64,000 nucleotides of DNA, from positions 1 to 64,000 of the forward strand of contig NZ_JAFCKT010000015.1 of assembly GCF_018129985.1 (NCBI RefSeq). Reading direction: 5' to 3'. The notes under the pieces are model-generated. The model was given only the letters and a program-made list of their open reading frames with translations, was not told the origin of the DNA and made no database searches. Numbering within the stretch: position 1 is the stretch's first letter; the number at the start of each line of letters is the position of its first letter. The stretch comes from Bradyrhizobium sp. SZCCT0148 (lineage in GTDB: Bacteria > Pseudomonadota > Alphaproteobacteria > Rhizobiales > Xanthobacteraceae). The position numbers and the translations under genes were made by a program. Shown here piece by piece: positions 18,691-27,242 of this stretch.

Positions 18691-19333
18691 GGTCGCCCCG
18701 ATAGCCGCATTTGTCGTAGATCCAGGCCCAGGTTTCCGGGCCGTGGAAGCTCAGGCAGGTGAGCTGCCAGTAGAGCAGGTTTGCCTTCTCGCGCTCGTTG
18801 CGGAATGATTCCACCATCAGATATTTCGAGGTGCCCCGTCCAACGCGCTCGATTTCAGCCACCGCGCGGAACACGTCTTCGAGCGGCAGGTTGTGCAGCA
18901 CGCCGAGCGATATCACGAGGTCGAAGCCGTGATCGGGGTAGGGAAGCTCGACGGCGCTGCCGACCTGGAGCCGCGGCCGCACCTCCGCCTTGGCGTTGGC
19001 GATGCCGTAGTGGGAGATGTCGATGCCGGCGATCGTGAGGTTGGGGACGAGCTCTGTGAATTCATACAGCAGGTAGCCCTTGCCGCAGCCGACATCGAGC
19101 ACGCTCATGCCGGGCTTGATGCCGTAGCGATCGATCAGGGCCCGGGCGAGCGGGCGCCAGCGTCCGTCATAGTGATAGCCGCCATAGCCGTAGCGCCGGT
19201 CGCCGTCCCAGTAGTCGCGCCCCCATTGCCGGGCAACGGTGGCGGATTCTGCCTTGTCGTGTTCGACCACGCGCTGAACGTAGTTTCGGCTGGTCGAGGC
19301 GTGCATCGGCTGGAGCAGGTTGATCTCGGTCAT
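18668..19333 (-). CDS. Class I SAM-dependent methyltransferase
   Basis: 221 residues. Motif I is VLDVGCGKGY at 78-87; GIDISHYGIANAK follows as motif II, then the late core strand DLVISLGVLHNLP. The N-terminal 60 residues are rich in tyrosine and glycine (YGYGGYHYDG) and probably form a lid. ATG 19333 is preferred over a TTG at 19342. It sits between the WbuC cupin and the sporadic-cluster genes in the long minus-strand operon. It may O- or N-methylate a sugar or a sugar-linked group; the target is unknown. Confidence 0.85.
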   Translation of the reverse strand: MTEINLLQPMHASTSRNYVQRVVEHDKAESATVARQWGRDYWDGDRRYGYGGYHYDGRWRPLARALIDRYGIKPGMSVLDVGCGKGYLLYEFTELVPNLTIAGIDISHYGIANAKAEVRPRLQVGSAVELPYPDHGFDLVISLGVLHNLPLEDVFRAVAEIERVGRGTSKYLMVESFRNEREKANLLYWQLTCLSFHGPETWAWIYDKCGYRGDHGFIFFE

Positions 19334-19358
19334 GGGGGCCAACCGGTCCGCGACATCG

Positions 19359-19751
19359 TCACAGGATGGTGGCGTATTTATTGACCAGCAGGATGTCCTC
19401 GACGGCCTGGATGTCCTTCTGCGACGACAGCGCGATTTCCTCGACGGCGGCGTGCAGGTCGCAGCCTTCGCGCAACACGCGGTCGTAGATCTCCCGTCGT
19501 CGTGCCTCGTCGGGCGGCAGCATGAAGATGCTGTAGAGGATCAGGCCATTCAGGCGGGGCAACTCGTCCATGATGTCCTCGAGCACCATGTAGCTGCCGG
19601 GCATGATGTGTTCGACGGCGCTGAGCAGGAATTGCAGGTTCTTCCGCCGCGCGTAGTCGCGGATCACTATGTTCTGGACGTGCTGCGGGGTGCGGCTGCC
19701 GTTCAGCGGCCGGGCACCGATATAGCCGCGATGGCCGGCTCGCTCAGCCAT
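19359..19751 (-). CDS. Sporadic carbohydrate cluster protein, LIC12192 family
   Basis: 130 residues. The opening RGYIGARPLNGSRTPQHVQNIVIRDY pattern (read as short blocks RGYI, RPLNG, PQHVQN, VIRDY) and the later EDIMDELP and LHAAVEEI match my recollection of the LIC12192-type 'sporadic carbohydrate cluster' family. These small proteins occur patchily in surface-sugar loci together with a dedicated 2OG-Fe(II) oxygenase, which here overlaps it by 8 bases. The biochemical function of the family is unknown. Family naming is from memory, so moderate confidence. Confidence 0.75.
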   Translation of the reverse strand: MAERAGHRGYIGARPLNGSRTPQHVQNIVIRDYARRKNLQFLLSAVEHIMPGSYMVLEDIMDELPRLNGLILYSIFMLPPDEARRREIYDRVLREGCDLHAAVEEIALSSQKDIQAVEDILLVNKYATIL

Positions 19752-20550
19752 GGAAGCCTCCCGGCAGCTTGTATTGCATGCCGACCCGCGTCGCCGGGCG
19801 CAGCAGGATCGGCTCGAAGAACTCGCCGAAGCGCTTGTCAGCGTAGGGCGACATGATGCTCTTGAACCGGCAATTCATGCTCCAGCGGGTGCCGGGCTCC
19901 TCGTTGACGCGATTGCCGTGCATCAGGGTCTGGTTGAACAGCATCACGTGACCGTAGGGAATCTCGATGAAGGTCGCGTGCGGCTTGATCGTCTTGTAGA
20001 GTTCTTCGGCGCTGCGCAGGTCGGCCATCCGGTCCTGCATCTCACCGTTCAGCGACGGCGGCAGCAGATACATCGCCTTGGTGTGGTGGACGTCCACCAG
20101 CGGCACCCACACTACGACCTCGAACGGCGAATCTCCCGACCAGACGTCGGAATGGGTGGCGAGCAGCGACGAGCTGTCGCCGGGCATCTGGATGCTGAGA
20201 TTGACGCGGCGCTGCATGCAGAGCTCGTTGCCGACGATGGTCTCGATGGTCGAGCGCGCGAGGCGGAAATAGGTCGGCCGGAACCACGGTTCGGCGTTGA
20301 GGCCGTTGAAAACGTGCAGCCGCAGGCCGTTGAGGTCGTCCACGCTCACCCGGGTGTGGATGCTGTCGAGCATCGCATAGGGGTCGTTGCTGTGCGGCAG
20401 CTTGAGATAGTCCGCAGCGAGTTCGGCGGCGCGCCGCTGGATACGGTCGAGGCCTGCGCGATCGTCGGCCGGCGTGGTGACGAAGCCGTTGTCGATGAAG
20501 CGCTGCGCCAACGCCTTCTCATCAGCCTGAAGGAAGTCGGTATCCGTCAT
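19744..20550 (-). CDS. Sporadic carbohydrate cluster 2OG-Fe(II) oxygenase
   Basis: 268 residues of the phytanoyl-CoA-dioxygenase-like fold. The iron ligands appear to be His133-x-Asp135 (THSDVW) and His211 (LMHGN), with Arg222 (TRWSMN) as the 2-oxoglutarate partner. ATG 20550 forms an ATGA overlap with the upstream aminotransferase stop. It is paired with the LIC12192-type gene, which together define the module. It probably hydroxylates or desaturates a nucleotide sugar or a lipid-linked sugar; the exact reaction is unknown. Confidence 0.85.
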   Translation of the reverse strand: MTDTDFLQADEKALAQRFIDNGFVTTPADDRAGLDRIQRRAAELAADYLKLPHSNDPYAMLDSIHTRVSVDDLNGLRLHVFNGLNAEPWFRPTYFRLARSTIETIVGNELCMQRRVNLSIQMPGDSSSLLATHSDVWSGDSPFEVVVWVPLVDVHHTKAMYLLPPSLNGEMQDRMADLRSAEELYKTIKPHATFIEIPYGHVMLFNQTLMHGNRVNEEPGTRWSMNCRFKSIMSPYADKRFGEFFEPILLRPATRVGMQYKLPGGFHG

Positions 20551-21665
20551 GCAAAATACTCCCGGGCGGTCGCGCAAATATAGCTGATATCGGCGGCCGA
20601 CAGGAACTGGTTGATGGGAAGCGTGAGGATCTGGTCCGCCTGCCGTTCCGTCACCGGGAACGCGCCGCGGCCTTTCCCGAGATGCGCCGCCGCCGGCTGC
20701 AGATGGATCGGGACCGGATAGTGGATCGCGGTCTCGATGCCCTTGTCGGCCAGATATCTCTGGAAGTCGTTGCGGCGGTCGGTCTGCACCACGAAGGTGT
20801 GGAAGGTGTTGAACTCGATGTTGCGGCAGGGCGGAATGAACAGGGGAAGCCCTGCCAGCTCGGCGCGGTATTGCGCGGCATTGCGACGCCGGCGTTCGAT
20901 CACCGCGGGCAAACGACGCAGGCGAATGCGCAGCACCTCTGCCTGGAGCGTGTCGAGCCGCGAGACGATGCCCCATTCCTGGACGTCGCTGCGGTTGATC
21001 AGGCCGTGATTGCGCAGGCGGCGGATCCGTGCGGCCATCTCGGCGTCGGCGGTAACGAGGAAGCCGGCATCGCCCGCGGCATTCAGATTCTTCAGCGGAT
21101 GGGCGGAAAAGCAGCCGAACGTGCCGATGGTGCCGCTCATGCGGCCGTCATAGGTCGAGCCGATGGCTTGGGCGCTGTCCTCGATCACCGCGAGCGCGTG
21201 CTTGTCCGCAATCGCCATCAGCGGGCCCATGTCGGCCATGCGGCCGGTCAGGTGCACCGGCATGATCGCCTTGGTGCGCGGCGTGACCGCGGCCTCGACC
21301 GCGGCGGGATCGATGTTCTGGTCCGGCAGCACGTCCGCAAACACGGGCGTGGCGCCGACCGCGACGATGGCGGCGGTCGATGCCACGAACGAATTCGGCG
21401 GGGTGATCACCTCGTCGCCGGGACCGATGTCGAGCGCCCGCAAGGCGAGGATCAGCGCGTCGGTGCCGGAATTCAGCGTCACCACATGGGGCGAGCCGAG
21501 ATAGGCGGACAATTCCTCCTCGAGCTTTCCGACCGCCGCGCCGCCGATGAAGTCGCCGCGCTGGAACACGCCTTCCACCGCCTGCATGATCTCGGTGCGC
21601 TCTTCCTCGAACTGGGCTGGAAGATTGACGTAACCGATGCGCCGGCGGCCGGTGTCAGCGTCCAT
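20547..21665 (-). CDS. DegT/DnrJ/EryC1/StrS aminotransferase (first copy)
   Basis: 372 residues, PLP-dependent sugar aminotransferase fold. The PLP lysine is probably Lys192 in SAHPLKNLNAAGDAG; the phosphate-binding NSGTDALILAL is at 65-75 and the aspartate pocket at VIEDSAQAIGS. It is adjacent to a second, clearly distinct member (21655-22761), which overlaps by 11 bases. The lysine is present, so it should transaminate a keto-sugar rather than act as a PLP-independent dehydrase. Amino donor and sugar are unknown. Confidence 0.9.
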   Translation of the reverse strand: MDADTGRRRIGYVNLPAQFEEERTEIMQAVEGVFQRGDFIGGAAVGKLEEELSAYLGSPHVVTLNSGTDALILALRALDIGPGDEVITPPNSFVASTAAIVAVGATPVFADVLPDQNIDPAAVEAAVTPRTKAIMPVHLTGRMADMGPLMAIADKHALAVIEDSAQAIGSTYDGRMSGTIGTFGCFSAHPLKNLNAAGDAGFLVTADAEMAARIRRLRNHGLINRSDVQEWGIVSRLDTLQAEVLRIRLRRLPAVIERRRRNAAQYRAELAGLPLFIPPCRNIEFNTFHTFVVQTDRRNDFQRYLADKGIETAIHYPVPIHLQPAAAHLGKGRGAFPVTERQADQILTLPINQFLSAADISYICATAREYFA

Positions 21666-22761
21666 GGCAGAACTTCCTGACGGTCTCGATGACACGGTCC
21701 TGCTGGGCGCGCGTCAGATGCTGGTCGACGGGGAAGCTGATGACTTCCTTGGCGTGGCGATCCGTGACCGGGAAGGTGCCGGGCGCGTAGCCGAGATGCC
21801 TGAGGCCTTCCTGCTGATACAGCGGGATCGGATAGTGGATCTTGGCCTCGATGCCGTTGTCGAGGCAGTATTTGTAGAGTTCGTCGCGGCGCTCGGCGAA
21901 CACCATGTAGAGATGGTAGACGTGCTTCACGTTGGGCCGGCGCTGTGGAACGCGCAGGCCTGGCAGACCGGCAAGGCCCGCGTCGTAATAGGCCGCGTTC
22001 TCGATCCGGCGCCGCGTGATTTCGCCGGTCTGGCCGATCAGCCAGTTGCCGACGACGGCCTGCAAGGAATCGAGACGCGAGTTGCAGCCGAGGATCGAGA
22101 TCTCGTCGCGGTTCTTCATGCCGTGGTTGCGGATCAGGCGGAGCTTTTCGTTCATGCCGTCGTCGTTGGTGACGACGACGCCGGCATCGCCCCAGACGTT
22201 GAGGTTCTTGAGCGGATGCAGCGAGAAGCCGGCGGCGATGCCGTGGGTGCCGGAGCGCTTGCCCGAAAATTCCGACAGGATGCCCTGGCAGGCGTCCTCG
22301 ACCACCGGGAGGTTGTGACGCTGCGCGATCGGCATCAGCTTGCCCATGTCGGTGACCTCGCCGGTCAGCTGAACCGGCATGATCGCCTTGGTCTTTTTGG
22401 TGATGGCGGCTTCGACCAGGTCGACGTTCATGCAGAAGGAATCGTCGCAGTCGACCAGCACCGGCGTGGCGCCGGTCTCTGCGATCGCGCCGACGGTGGC
22501 GATGAAGGTGTTGGCGGCGGTGATGACCTCGTCGCCGTGGCCGACGCCGAGCGCTTTGAGCGGCAGCTTGAGCGCGTCGGTGCCGGATCCGACGCCGATG
22601 GCGTAGCGAACGCCGATCAGTTCGGCAAAGCGTTTCTCGAATTCGGCGACGGGCTTGCCAAGGGTGAAGTCACCGGTCGCAACCAGCCGGCCGATCTCGG
22701 CCAGAATGGGGGCGGGGTCGGAGAATTGCTCGAGCAGATAGGAATATCGAACGTCGTACAT
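21655..22761 (-). CDS. DegT/DnrJ/EryC1/StrS aminotransferase (second copy)
   Basis: 368 residues. It has GSGTDALKLPLKALG at 58-72, a PLP pocket VVEDACQGI and the lysine at about 185 in FSLHPLKNLNVWGDAG, the same HPLKNLN...GDAG signature as its neighbour. Overall the two are related but diverged, so this is not a recent duplication. ATG 22761 lies 8 bases after the upstream transketolase stop. The two copies might act at different positions of one sugar or on different sugars. Confidence 0.9.
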   Translation of the reverse strand: MYDVRYSYLLEQFSDPAPILAEIGRLVATGDFTLGKPVAEFEKRFAELIGVRYAIGVGSGTDALKLPLKALGVGHGDEVITAANTFIATVGAIAETGATPVLVDCDDSFCMNVDLVEAAITKKTKAIMPVQLTGEVTDMGKLMPIAQRHNLPVVEDACQGILSEFSGKRSGTHGIAAGFSLHPLKNLNVWGDAGVVVTNDDGMNEKLRLIRNHGMKNRDEISILGCNSRLDSLQAVVGNWLIGQTGEITRRRIENAAYYDAGLAGLPGLRVPQRRPNVKHVYHLYMVFAERRDELYKYCLDNGIEAKIHYPIPLYQQEGLRHLGYAPGTFPVTDRHAKEVISFPVDQHLTRAQQDRVIETVRKFCHGR

Positions 22762-22769
22762 GTGACCCG

Positions 22770-23729
22770 TCAGGTGGAATGGAGTTGAGGGGAGGATGTG
22801 CGCGACGCCGCGAGCGCGTGCTCGATCGAGGTCGCGATGGCATTCGGCGCGAGACCGTGCTTCTTCAGCAGCGAGTCCTGCGAGCCGTAATTGTGCATGA
22901 AGCGGTCCGGCAGCGAGAGCCGCAGCATCGCGGGCAGGCCGGAGCCGAGCTTGTCGATCAGCGTCTCGGCGACCGCGCTGCCGAGGCCGCCGGAGGGCAC
23001 GTGCTCCTCCAGCGTTGCGAGAAGCTTGATGCCGCGGATTGCCTGCAGCAGCGCTTCGGTGTCGAGCGGCTTCACCGTATGCATGTGGAGGATGCCGGCG
23101 CGGATGCCTTGCGCGGCCAGCAGGTCCGCTGCTGCGATGGCTCGCTGCAGCATGATGCCGGTGGTCACCATGAGGACGTCGCCCGGCGGGCGCATCAGGA
23201 TGGCCTTGCCGATCTCGAAGCCGTGCTCGGCCTTCGAGACGATGGCGTCGCCGCCCTTGCCGAGCCGGATGTAGATTGGTCCGGTCCAGTCGAGCGTCTT
23301 GTCCATCATGCGCGCGGCCTCGTCGGCATCGCACGGGCAGATCACCGTCATGTTCGGCAGCGCCCGCATGATGGCGATGTCTTCGATCGCCTGATGGGTG
23401 GGGCCGAGCGGCGCGTAGACCAGCCCCCCGCCATTGGCGATCAGGCGCACCGGCAGATTGTGCAGACAGAGATCGACGGCGACCTGCTCGTAGCAGCGGC
23501 GGGTGAGGAACGTCGCGATGGTATTGACGTAAGGCACGAAGCCTTCCATCGCGAGACCGGCAGACATGCCGATGATGTGCGCTTCCGAAATGCCCTCGAT
23601 CAGATGGCGCTTCGGAAACTCCTTGCTCATTGCACGCAGCGTGCCGGCGCCGGGATCGGAGCCGATATAGAGCACACGCTCGTCGCGCGCGGCGAGCTTG
23701 TGGACCATGTTCATCGCGGTGTTGCGCAT
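22770..23729 (-). CDS. Transketolase-like protein, C-terminal subunit
   Basis: 319 residues matching the pyrimidine-binding and C-terminal domains of transketolase. It carries the glutamate-containing IEGISEAHIIGMSAGLA block, ANGGGLVYAPLGPTHQAIED, and a C-terminal domain with LEEHVPSGGLGSAV. Acts with the N-terminal subunit encoded 10 bases upstream to form a thiamine-diphosphate enzyme. Such split transketolases occur in nucleotide-sugar and secondary-metabolite clusters and are distinct from the housekeeping single-chain enzyme. The two-carbon donor and acceptor are unknown. Confidence 0.9.
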   Translation of the reverse strand: MRNTAMNMVHKLAARDERVLYIGSDPGAGTLRAMSKEFPKRHLIEGISEAHIIGMSAGLAMEGFVPYVNTIATFLTRRCYEQVAVDLCLHNLPVRLIANGGGLVYAPLGPTHQAIEDIAIMRALPNMTVICPCDADEAARMMDKTLDWTGPIYIRLGKGGDAIVSKAEHGFEIGKAILMRPPGDVLMVTTGIMLQRAIAAADLLAAQGIRAGILHMHTVKPLDTEALLQAIRGIKLLATLEEHVPSGGLGSAVAETLIDKLGSGLPAMLRLSLPDRFMHNYGSQDSLLKKHGLAPNAIATSIEHALAASRTSSPQLHST

Positions 23730-23739
23730 GGGAAGCCGA

Positions 23740-24588
23740 TCAAAAATCGCCGACGGCGACGCGGATGGCGTCGAGCTCGCTGTCGGACAGCTTGTTCTTG
23801 TGATGCCAGTCGGCGTTGGATTCCGCGGGCGGCAGACCCTTGCCTTTGACGGTATGGCAGATCACCGCGGTGGGCTTGCCAGGAACGGCCGGGACCTGCT
23901 TGAGCACGGTACGCAGGGCGCCGACGTCGTGGCCGTTGATCTCCTGCACGGCAAAGCCGAAGCTGCGCCATTTGTCGGCAAGTGGCTCCAGCGGCAGCAC
24001 GTAGTCGGTGGGCCCGTAGCTCTGGAGCTTGTTGTAATCGATCATCGCGACGAGGTTGTCGAGCCCGTGCTTGGCCGCGCCCATGGCGGCCTCCCACACC
24101 GATCCCTCGTTGATCTCGCCGTCGCCAAGCAGCACGAAGGTCCGGTAGCTGCGCTCGCGCATGCGGGCGGCGAGCGCGAGGCCGACGCCGATCGACAGGC
24201 CGTGTCCGAGTGCTCCGGTCGAGGCCTCGACCCCGGGCACCATGCCGTATTCGGGGTGTCCGCCCAAAATACTGTCGGAACCGCAAAAGCCATCCAGCTC
24301 CGAGAGCGGGAAGAAGCCGCGGTCGGCGAGCAGCGCGTAAAGCGCCAGACAACCGTGTCCCTTGCTGAGGATGGCGCGGTCGCGTTCGGGATCGCGCGGG
24401 TTCTGCGGGTCGATCCGCAGCACGTCGTCGTAAAGCACGCGCACCATCTCGATCAGCGAGAGGGCTGGACCGACATGGCCGCGTCCCGCGGAGCGGACAG
24501 AACCGAGGACAAGGCGGCGCAAATAGAGACTGCGCTCGTCCAGCGTGCAGGTGAGGGCGGCTTCAGCGTGGGGTGAGATCTGGATCAC
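23740..24588 (-). CDS. Transketolase-like protein, N-terminal subunit
   Basis: The thiamine-diphosphate-binding half: GSVRSAGRGHVGPALSLIEM, then ILSKGHGCLALYALLA, and the diphosphate loop GDGEINEGSVWEAAM with the AMIDYNKLQ strand. Two starts are possible. TTG at 24639 gives 299 residues but overlaps the kinase gene by 77 bases; GTG at 24588 gives 282 residues and a smaller overlap, and I prefer it. Neither has a clear ribosome site. Partner of 22770-23729; together about the size of one transketolase. Confidence 0.85.
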   Translation of the reverse strand: MIQISPHAEAALTCTLDERSLYLRRLVLGSVRSAGRGHVGPALSLIEMVRVLYDDVLRIDPQNPRDPERDRAILSKGHGCLALYALLADRGFFPLSELDGFCGSDSILGGHPEYGMVPGVEASTGALGHGLSIGVGLALAARMRERSYRTFVLLGDGEINEGSVWEAAMGAAKHGLDNLVAMIDYNKLQSYGPTDYVLPLEPLADKWRSFGFAVQEINGHDVGALRTVLKQVPAVPGKPTAVICHTVKGKGLPPAESNADWHHKNKLSDSELDAIRVAVGDF

Positions 24589-25600
24589 GTTGGCAAATCG
24601 TTTGATGAAGCCGGCGGGCTTTGTCGAGCTGACCGGCAAGGCGGACCGTCAGATCGCCACCTTGCGCAACCAAGGCGCGCCGGGAGCGGCTTTCGGGCAA
24701 ATAAGCATTCAGGACAATCAGGCACCAAATCGCCCCGAACACAGGATACAGTACGTCACGGCGGATCGCAAACGCGTCATCCCCGGCCTCGAAGGCGCGC
24801 GAGAGCCTTTCGATCAAGCGATTCGCGCTGACCTCGGGCAGATCGCTGCCGGGGTGGATCGCGGTGTCGGACACGAGTTTGACCGGGTCGTCCCAGCCGA
24901 AATATTCGAAGTCGATGAAGCGCAGCCTGCCGTCTTGGCCGCGCAGCGCATTGTGCAATCCGAAATCCGACGGGCTCAATGCGCGATGCGCGGGCAAAAG
25001 GTCCTCTGCAGGATCTCGCCCCAGTTCCGCATAGCGCCGGCGGAGCCGCTGAACGGCGGCGGCAGTGCTGGGAACCAGGCTGCCGTCGACAAAGGCTCGC
25101 AAGTCCGGATGATCGTCGGAGGCCAGCCTGAGTCCGTCCAGGCGCTGCTCGTACTGAGCGATGGCTTCCTCGGGTGAAAAGATGCTGGCTGACGCGTTCC
25201 GCAAGGTGCGCGCACCTTCGGCGCCGCGCAGCTTCTGCAATTCGATCAGGAAATCGGCCAGCTGGTCGGCATCGTCGTCCTGGGGATGCAGCACAGCAGC
25301 GTCGCCGTCGAACCATTGATACAGCGCGCAGAACGCCTCCTTGTCCTTTGCGACCGGCCGGGGTGTCGAAGCGATGCCGTGGCGCGACAGGAACGTCAGT
25401 GCGTCATATTCCTGTCCCAGGCGGTCGCGCCCGTCGGACGGATAATGCTTGAGGGCGAGGGGCGGTCCCTCCGCCATCTGCAGTCGAAACACCCTGTTAT
25501 TGCCGCCGGATCGCGCCGGCTGCGCGGCCACGACCCGGGCTCCCGCCAGACGGCTGCCGATCTCCACTGCATCCGCTGCGCCGATGTCGGGCTCGCTCAT
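24563..25600 (-). CDS. Aminoglycoside-phosphotransferase-like (APH/choline-kinase fold) protein
   Basis: 345 residues. ATP-site lysine near 51 (ALKHY), catalytic loop SPSDFGLHNAL with Asp212 and Asn217, and metal-binding FIDFEYFGWDDP with Asp230 in DFE. The usual HGD of APH enzymes reads PSD. It is probably a kinase for a sugar, an alcohol or choline. Its ATG overlaps the stop of the HAD gene as ATGA, so translation is coupled. In this operon a sugar kinase role is likely but unproven. Confidence 0.82.
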   Translation of the reverse strand: MSEPDIGAADAVEIGSRLAGARVVAAQPARSGGNNRVFRLQMAEGPPLALKHYPSDGRDRLGQEYDALTFLSRHGIASTPRPVAKDKEAFCALYQWFDGDAAVLHPQDDDADQLADFLIELQKLRGAEGARTLRNASASIFSPEEAIAQYEQRLDGLRLASDDHPDLRAFVDGSLVPSTAAAVQRLRRRYAELGRDPAEDLLPAHRALSPSDFGLHNALRGQDGRLRFIDFEYFGWDDPVKLVSDTAIHPGSDLPEVSANRLIERLSRAFEAGDDAFAIRRDVLYPVFGAIWCLIVLNAYLPESRSRRALVAQGGDLTVRLAGQLDKARRLHQTICQRDPDLTPR

Positions 25601-26217
25601 GCCGCAAACACCTCGTCGCGGATGCCGGCCCATGTCGCGATCGGCTTGCAATGTCCGGGGTGCGGGAACTGCGAACGCGTGAACAGGATCGATCGCGTGC
25701 CCTTCGGGAAATGCGGCTGCTCGAACACCTCGACGAGATCGTCGATGAAGATGTCCAGCTCCAGGCTCGCAAGCCTGTCGACCTTGGCGGCCATCGTGTC
25801 CTCAAAATAAACGTCGCCGCTGGCCACCGCCGCGTCCGCGGTATCGATGAGGCCGGCGCCACGCAGCCATCCGCGTGCGGCCTCGCGGAGGTCGGTATGG
25901 TCGGTGTCCTGATGACCGTATCGGGTCTTGTGGCTGACGATGTACACCTTGGCGCCGGCCTGTCTGCACGCCGCGAGGAATTCGCGAACGCCCGGATAGA
26001 TCTCGGCGCCGCCAATGCCCTTGCCATAGACGAAGCCCTGCAGGCCTTGCCAGGCGAGTTCGCCACCGTTGCGGGATCGCAAGAGATCCCGCACATCGTT
26101 CTTCAGCCCCTCCCAGCCCTCCGGCACCAGGTCGCGCTGACGCGCCGCAGCGGCAAAGACCTTGTCGTAGCAGATGATCGTGTTGTCGAAATCGATGCCG
26201 ATCCGCACGCCGCTCAC
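25597..26217 (-). CDS. HAD-superfamily hydrolase
   Basis: 206 residues. Motif I is IGIDFDNTI with Asp9 and Asp11 as nucleophile and acid; motif II lies in YIVSHKT (Ser/Thr position), and FIDDLVEVF carries the late acidic motif with Asp-Asp. It probably removes a phosphate from a sugar bisphosphate or sugar phosphate. The start is taken as GTG at 26217, which forms a GTGA overlap with the upstream epimerase stop; GTG 26208 is an alternative. Expected role by context: the phosphatase step between kinase and nucleotidyltransferase. Confidence 0.85.
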   Translation of the reverse strand: MSGVRIGIDFDNTIICYDKVFAAAARQRDLVPEGWEGLKNDVRDLLRSRNGGELAWQGLQGFVYGKGIGGAEIYPGVREFLAACRQAGAKVYIVSHKTRYGHQDTDHTDLREAARGWLRGAGLIDTADAAVASGDVYFEDTMAAKVDRLASLELDIFIDDLVEVFEQPHFPKGTRSILFTRSQFPHPGHCKPIATWAGIRDEVFAA

Positions 26218-27215
26218 TTCAGGCTGATGTTCTGCATCATCTTGATGTTGAAATACCGGGGATCGTTGAGCGAGTTCGGCAGGCGACCGGACTTGAAGGC
26301 GTCCACCAGGCCGGACACGGCCTGCTCGATCGTGTGCGACGGTGCAAAACCGAGCTCGCGGCGGATCTTCTCCGAGGAGACGTGATAGGAGCGCAGATCG
26401 TCGGTCGGCTCGACGGCCACTTCGACGTTGTTTCCGGCCACCGATTTGACGATGTCGGCGATCTTCATCAGCGAGTGGTTCTCGTAGCCGATGTTGTAGG
26501 TCTTGCCGTCGATCTTTGCGTCTTCCTGCTGCAGCAGGAAGAGATAGGCCGCCGACATGTCCTGGATGTGCAAATTGGGCCGCTTCTGCGTCCCGCCGAA
26601 CACGCGGATGCGGCCGGTGTTGACCGCGAGGTTGGTCAGGATGTTGACGACGACGTCGAGCCGCTGCCGCGGAGCGTAGCCGCAGACGGTGGCGGGACGA
26701 ACCGTGCAGGCGACGAAGCCGGAAGCGGCCTCTTCGGCGAGGTCGGTCTCGCACATCGCCTTGAACTTGGAGTAGTCGGTGAGCGGCTCGCAGGACAGTT
26801 CCTCGGTCACCTCGGCCTCGTCCTTGATGCCGTAGACGCTCGAGGAGGAGGCGTAGATGAAGCGCTTGATGCCGGCCTTCTTGGCGGCGCGTACCATGGG
26901 GCGGAAGCAGTCGTAGTTGATGGACTTGCCGAGCCCGGGATCCAGCTCGAACGAGGGGTCATTGGAGATGCAGGCGAGGTGGATCACCGCGTTGTTGCCG
27001 CGCAGGGCTTCGTTGATCGCGGCTTCATCGCGGATGTCGCCTTTGATCAGGCGAAGGTTCGGATTGTTGCGAACCGCGTCGAAGACGGATTCGCCATACA
27101 TGAACAGATCGAGCACCGTGACCTTGTGGCCCGCTGCCAGCAACTGGGGAACCAGCACGCTACCGACGTAGCCGGCGCCACCGGTGACCATCACGTTCCA
27201 TTTCTGATCAATCAC
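26214..27215 (-). CDS. NAD-dependent epimerase/dehydratase (extended SDR)
   Basis: 333 residues. Cofactor loop TGGAGYVGS at 11-19, YASSSSVYG as the serine region and the catalytic YSKFK. RPATVCGYAPRQRLD and the later GGTQKRPNLHIQDMS match sugar-nucleotide epimerases and dehydratases. Starts with GTG at 27215 and GGAGAA upstream. Shares little with the second family member at 28891-29904 beyond the fold. The substrate is likely an NDP-sugar; 4-epimerase, 4,6-dehydratase or heptose epimerase cannot be separated from sequence alone. Confidence 0.88.
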   Translation of the reverse strand: MIDQKWNVMVTGGAGYVGSVLVPQLLAAGHKVTVLDLFMYGESVFDAVRNNPNLRLIKGDIRDEAAINEALRGNNAVIHLACISNDPSFELDPGLGKSINYDCFRPMVRAAKKAGIKRFIYASSSSVYGIKDEAEVTEELSCEPLTDYSKFKAMCETDLAEEAASGFVACTVRPATVCGYAPRQRLDVVVNILTNLAVNTGRIRVFGGTQKRPNLHIQDMSAAYLFLLQQEDAKIDGKTYNIGYENHSLMKIADIVKSVAGNNVEVAVEPTDDLRSYHVSSEKIRRELGFAPSHTIEQAVSGLVDAFKSGRLPNSLNDPRYFNIKMMQNISLK

Positions 27216-27242
27216 TGTCGTTCTCCAGATTTCCGGTTCGCG

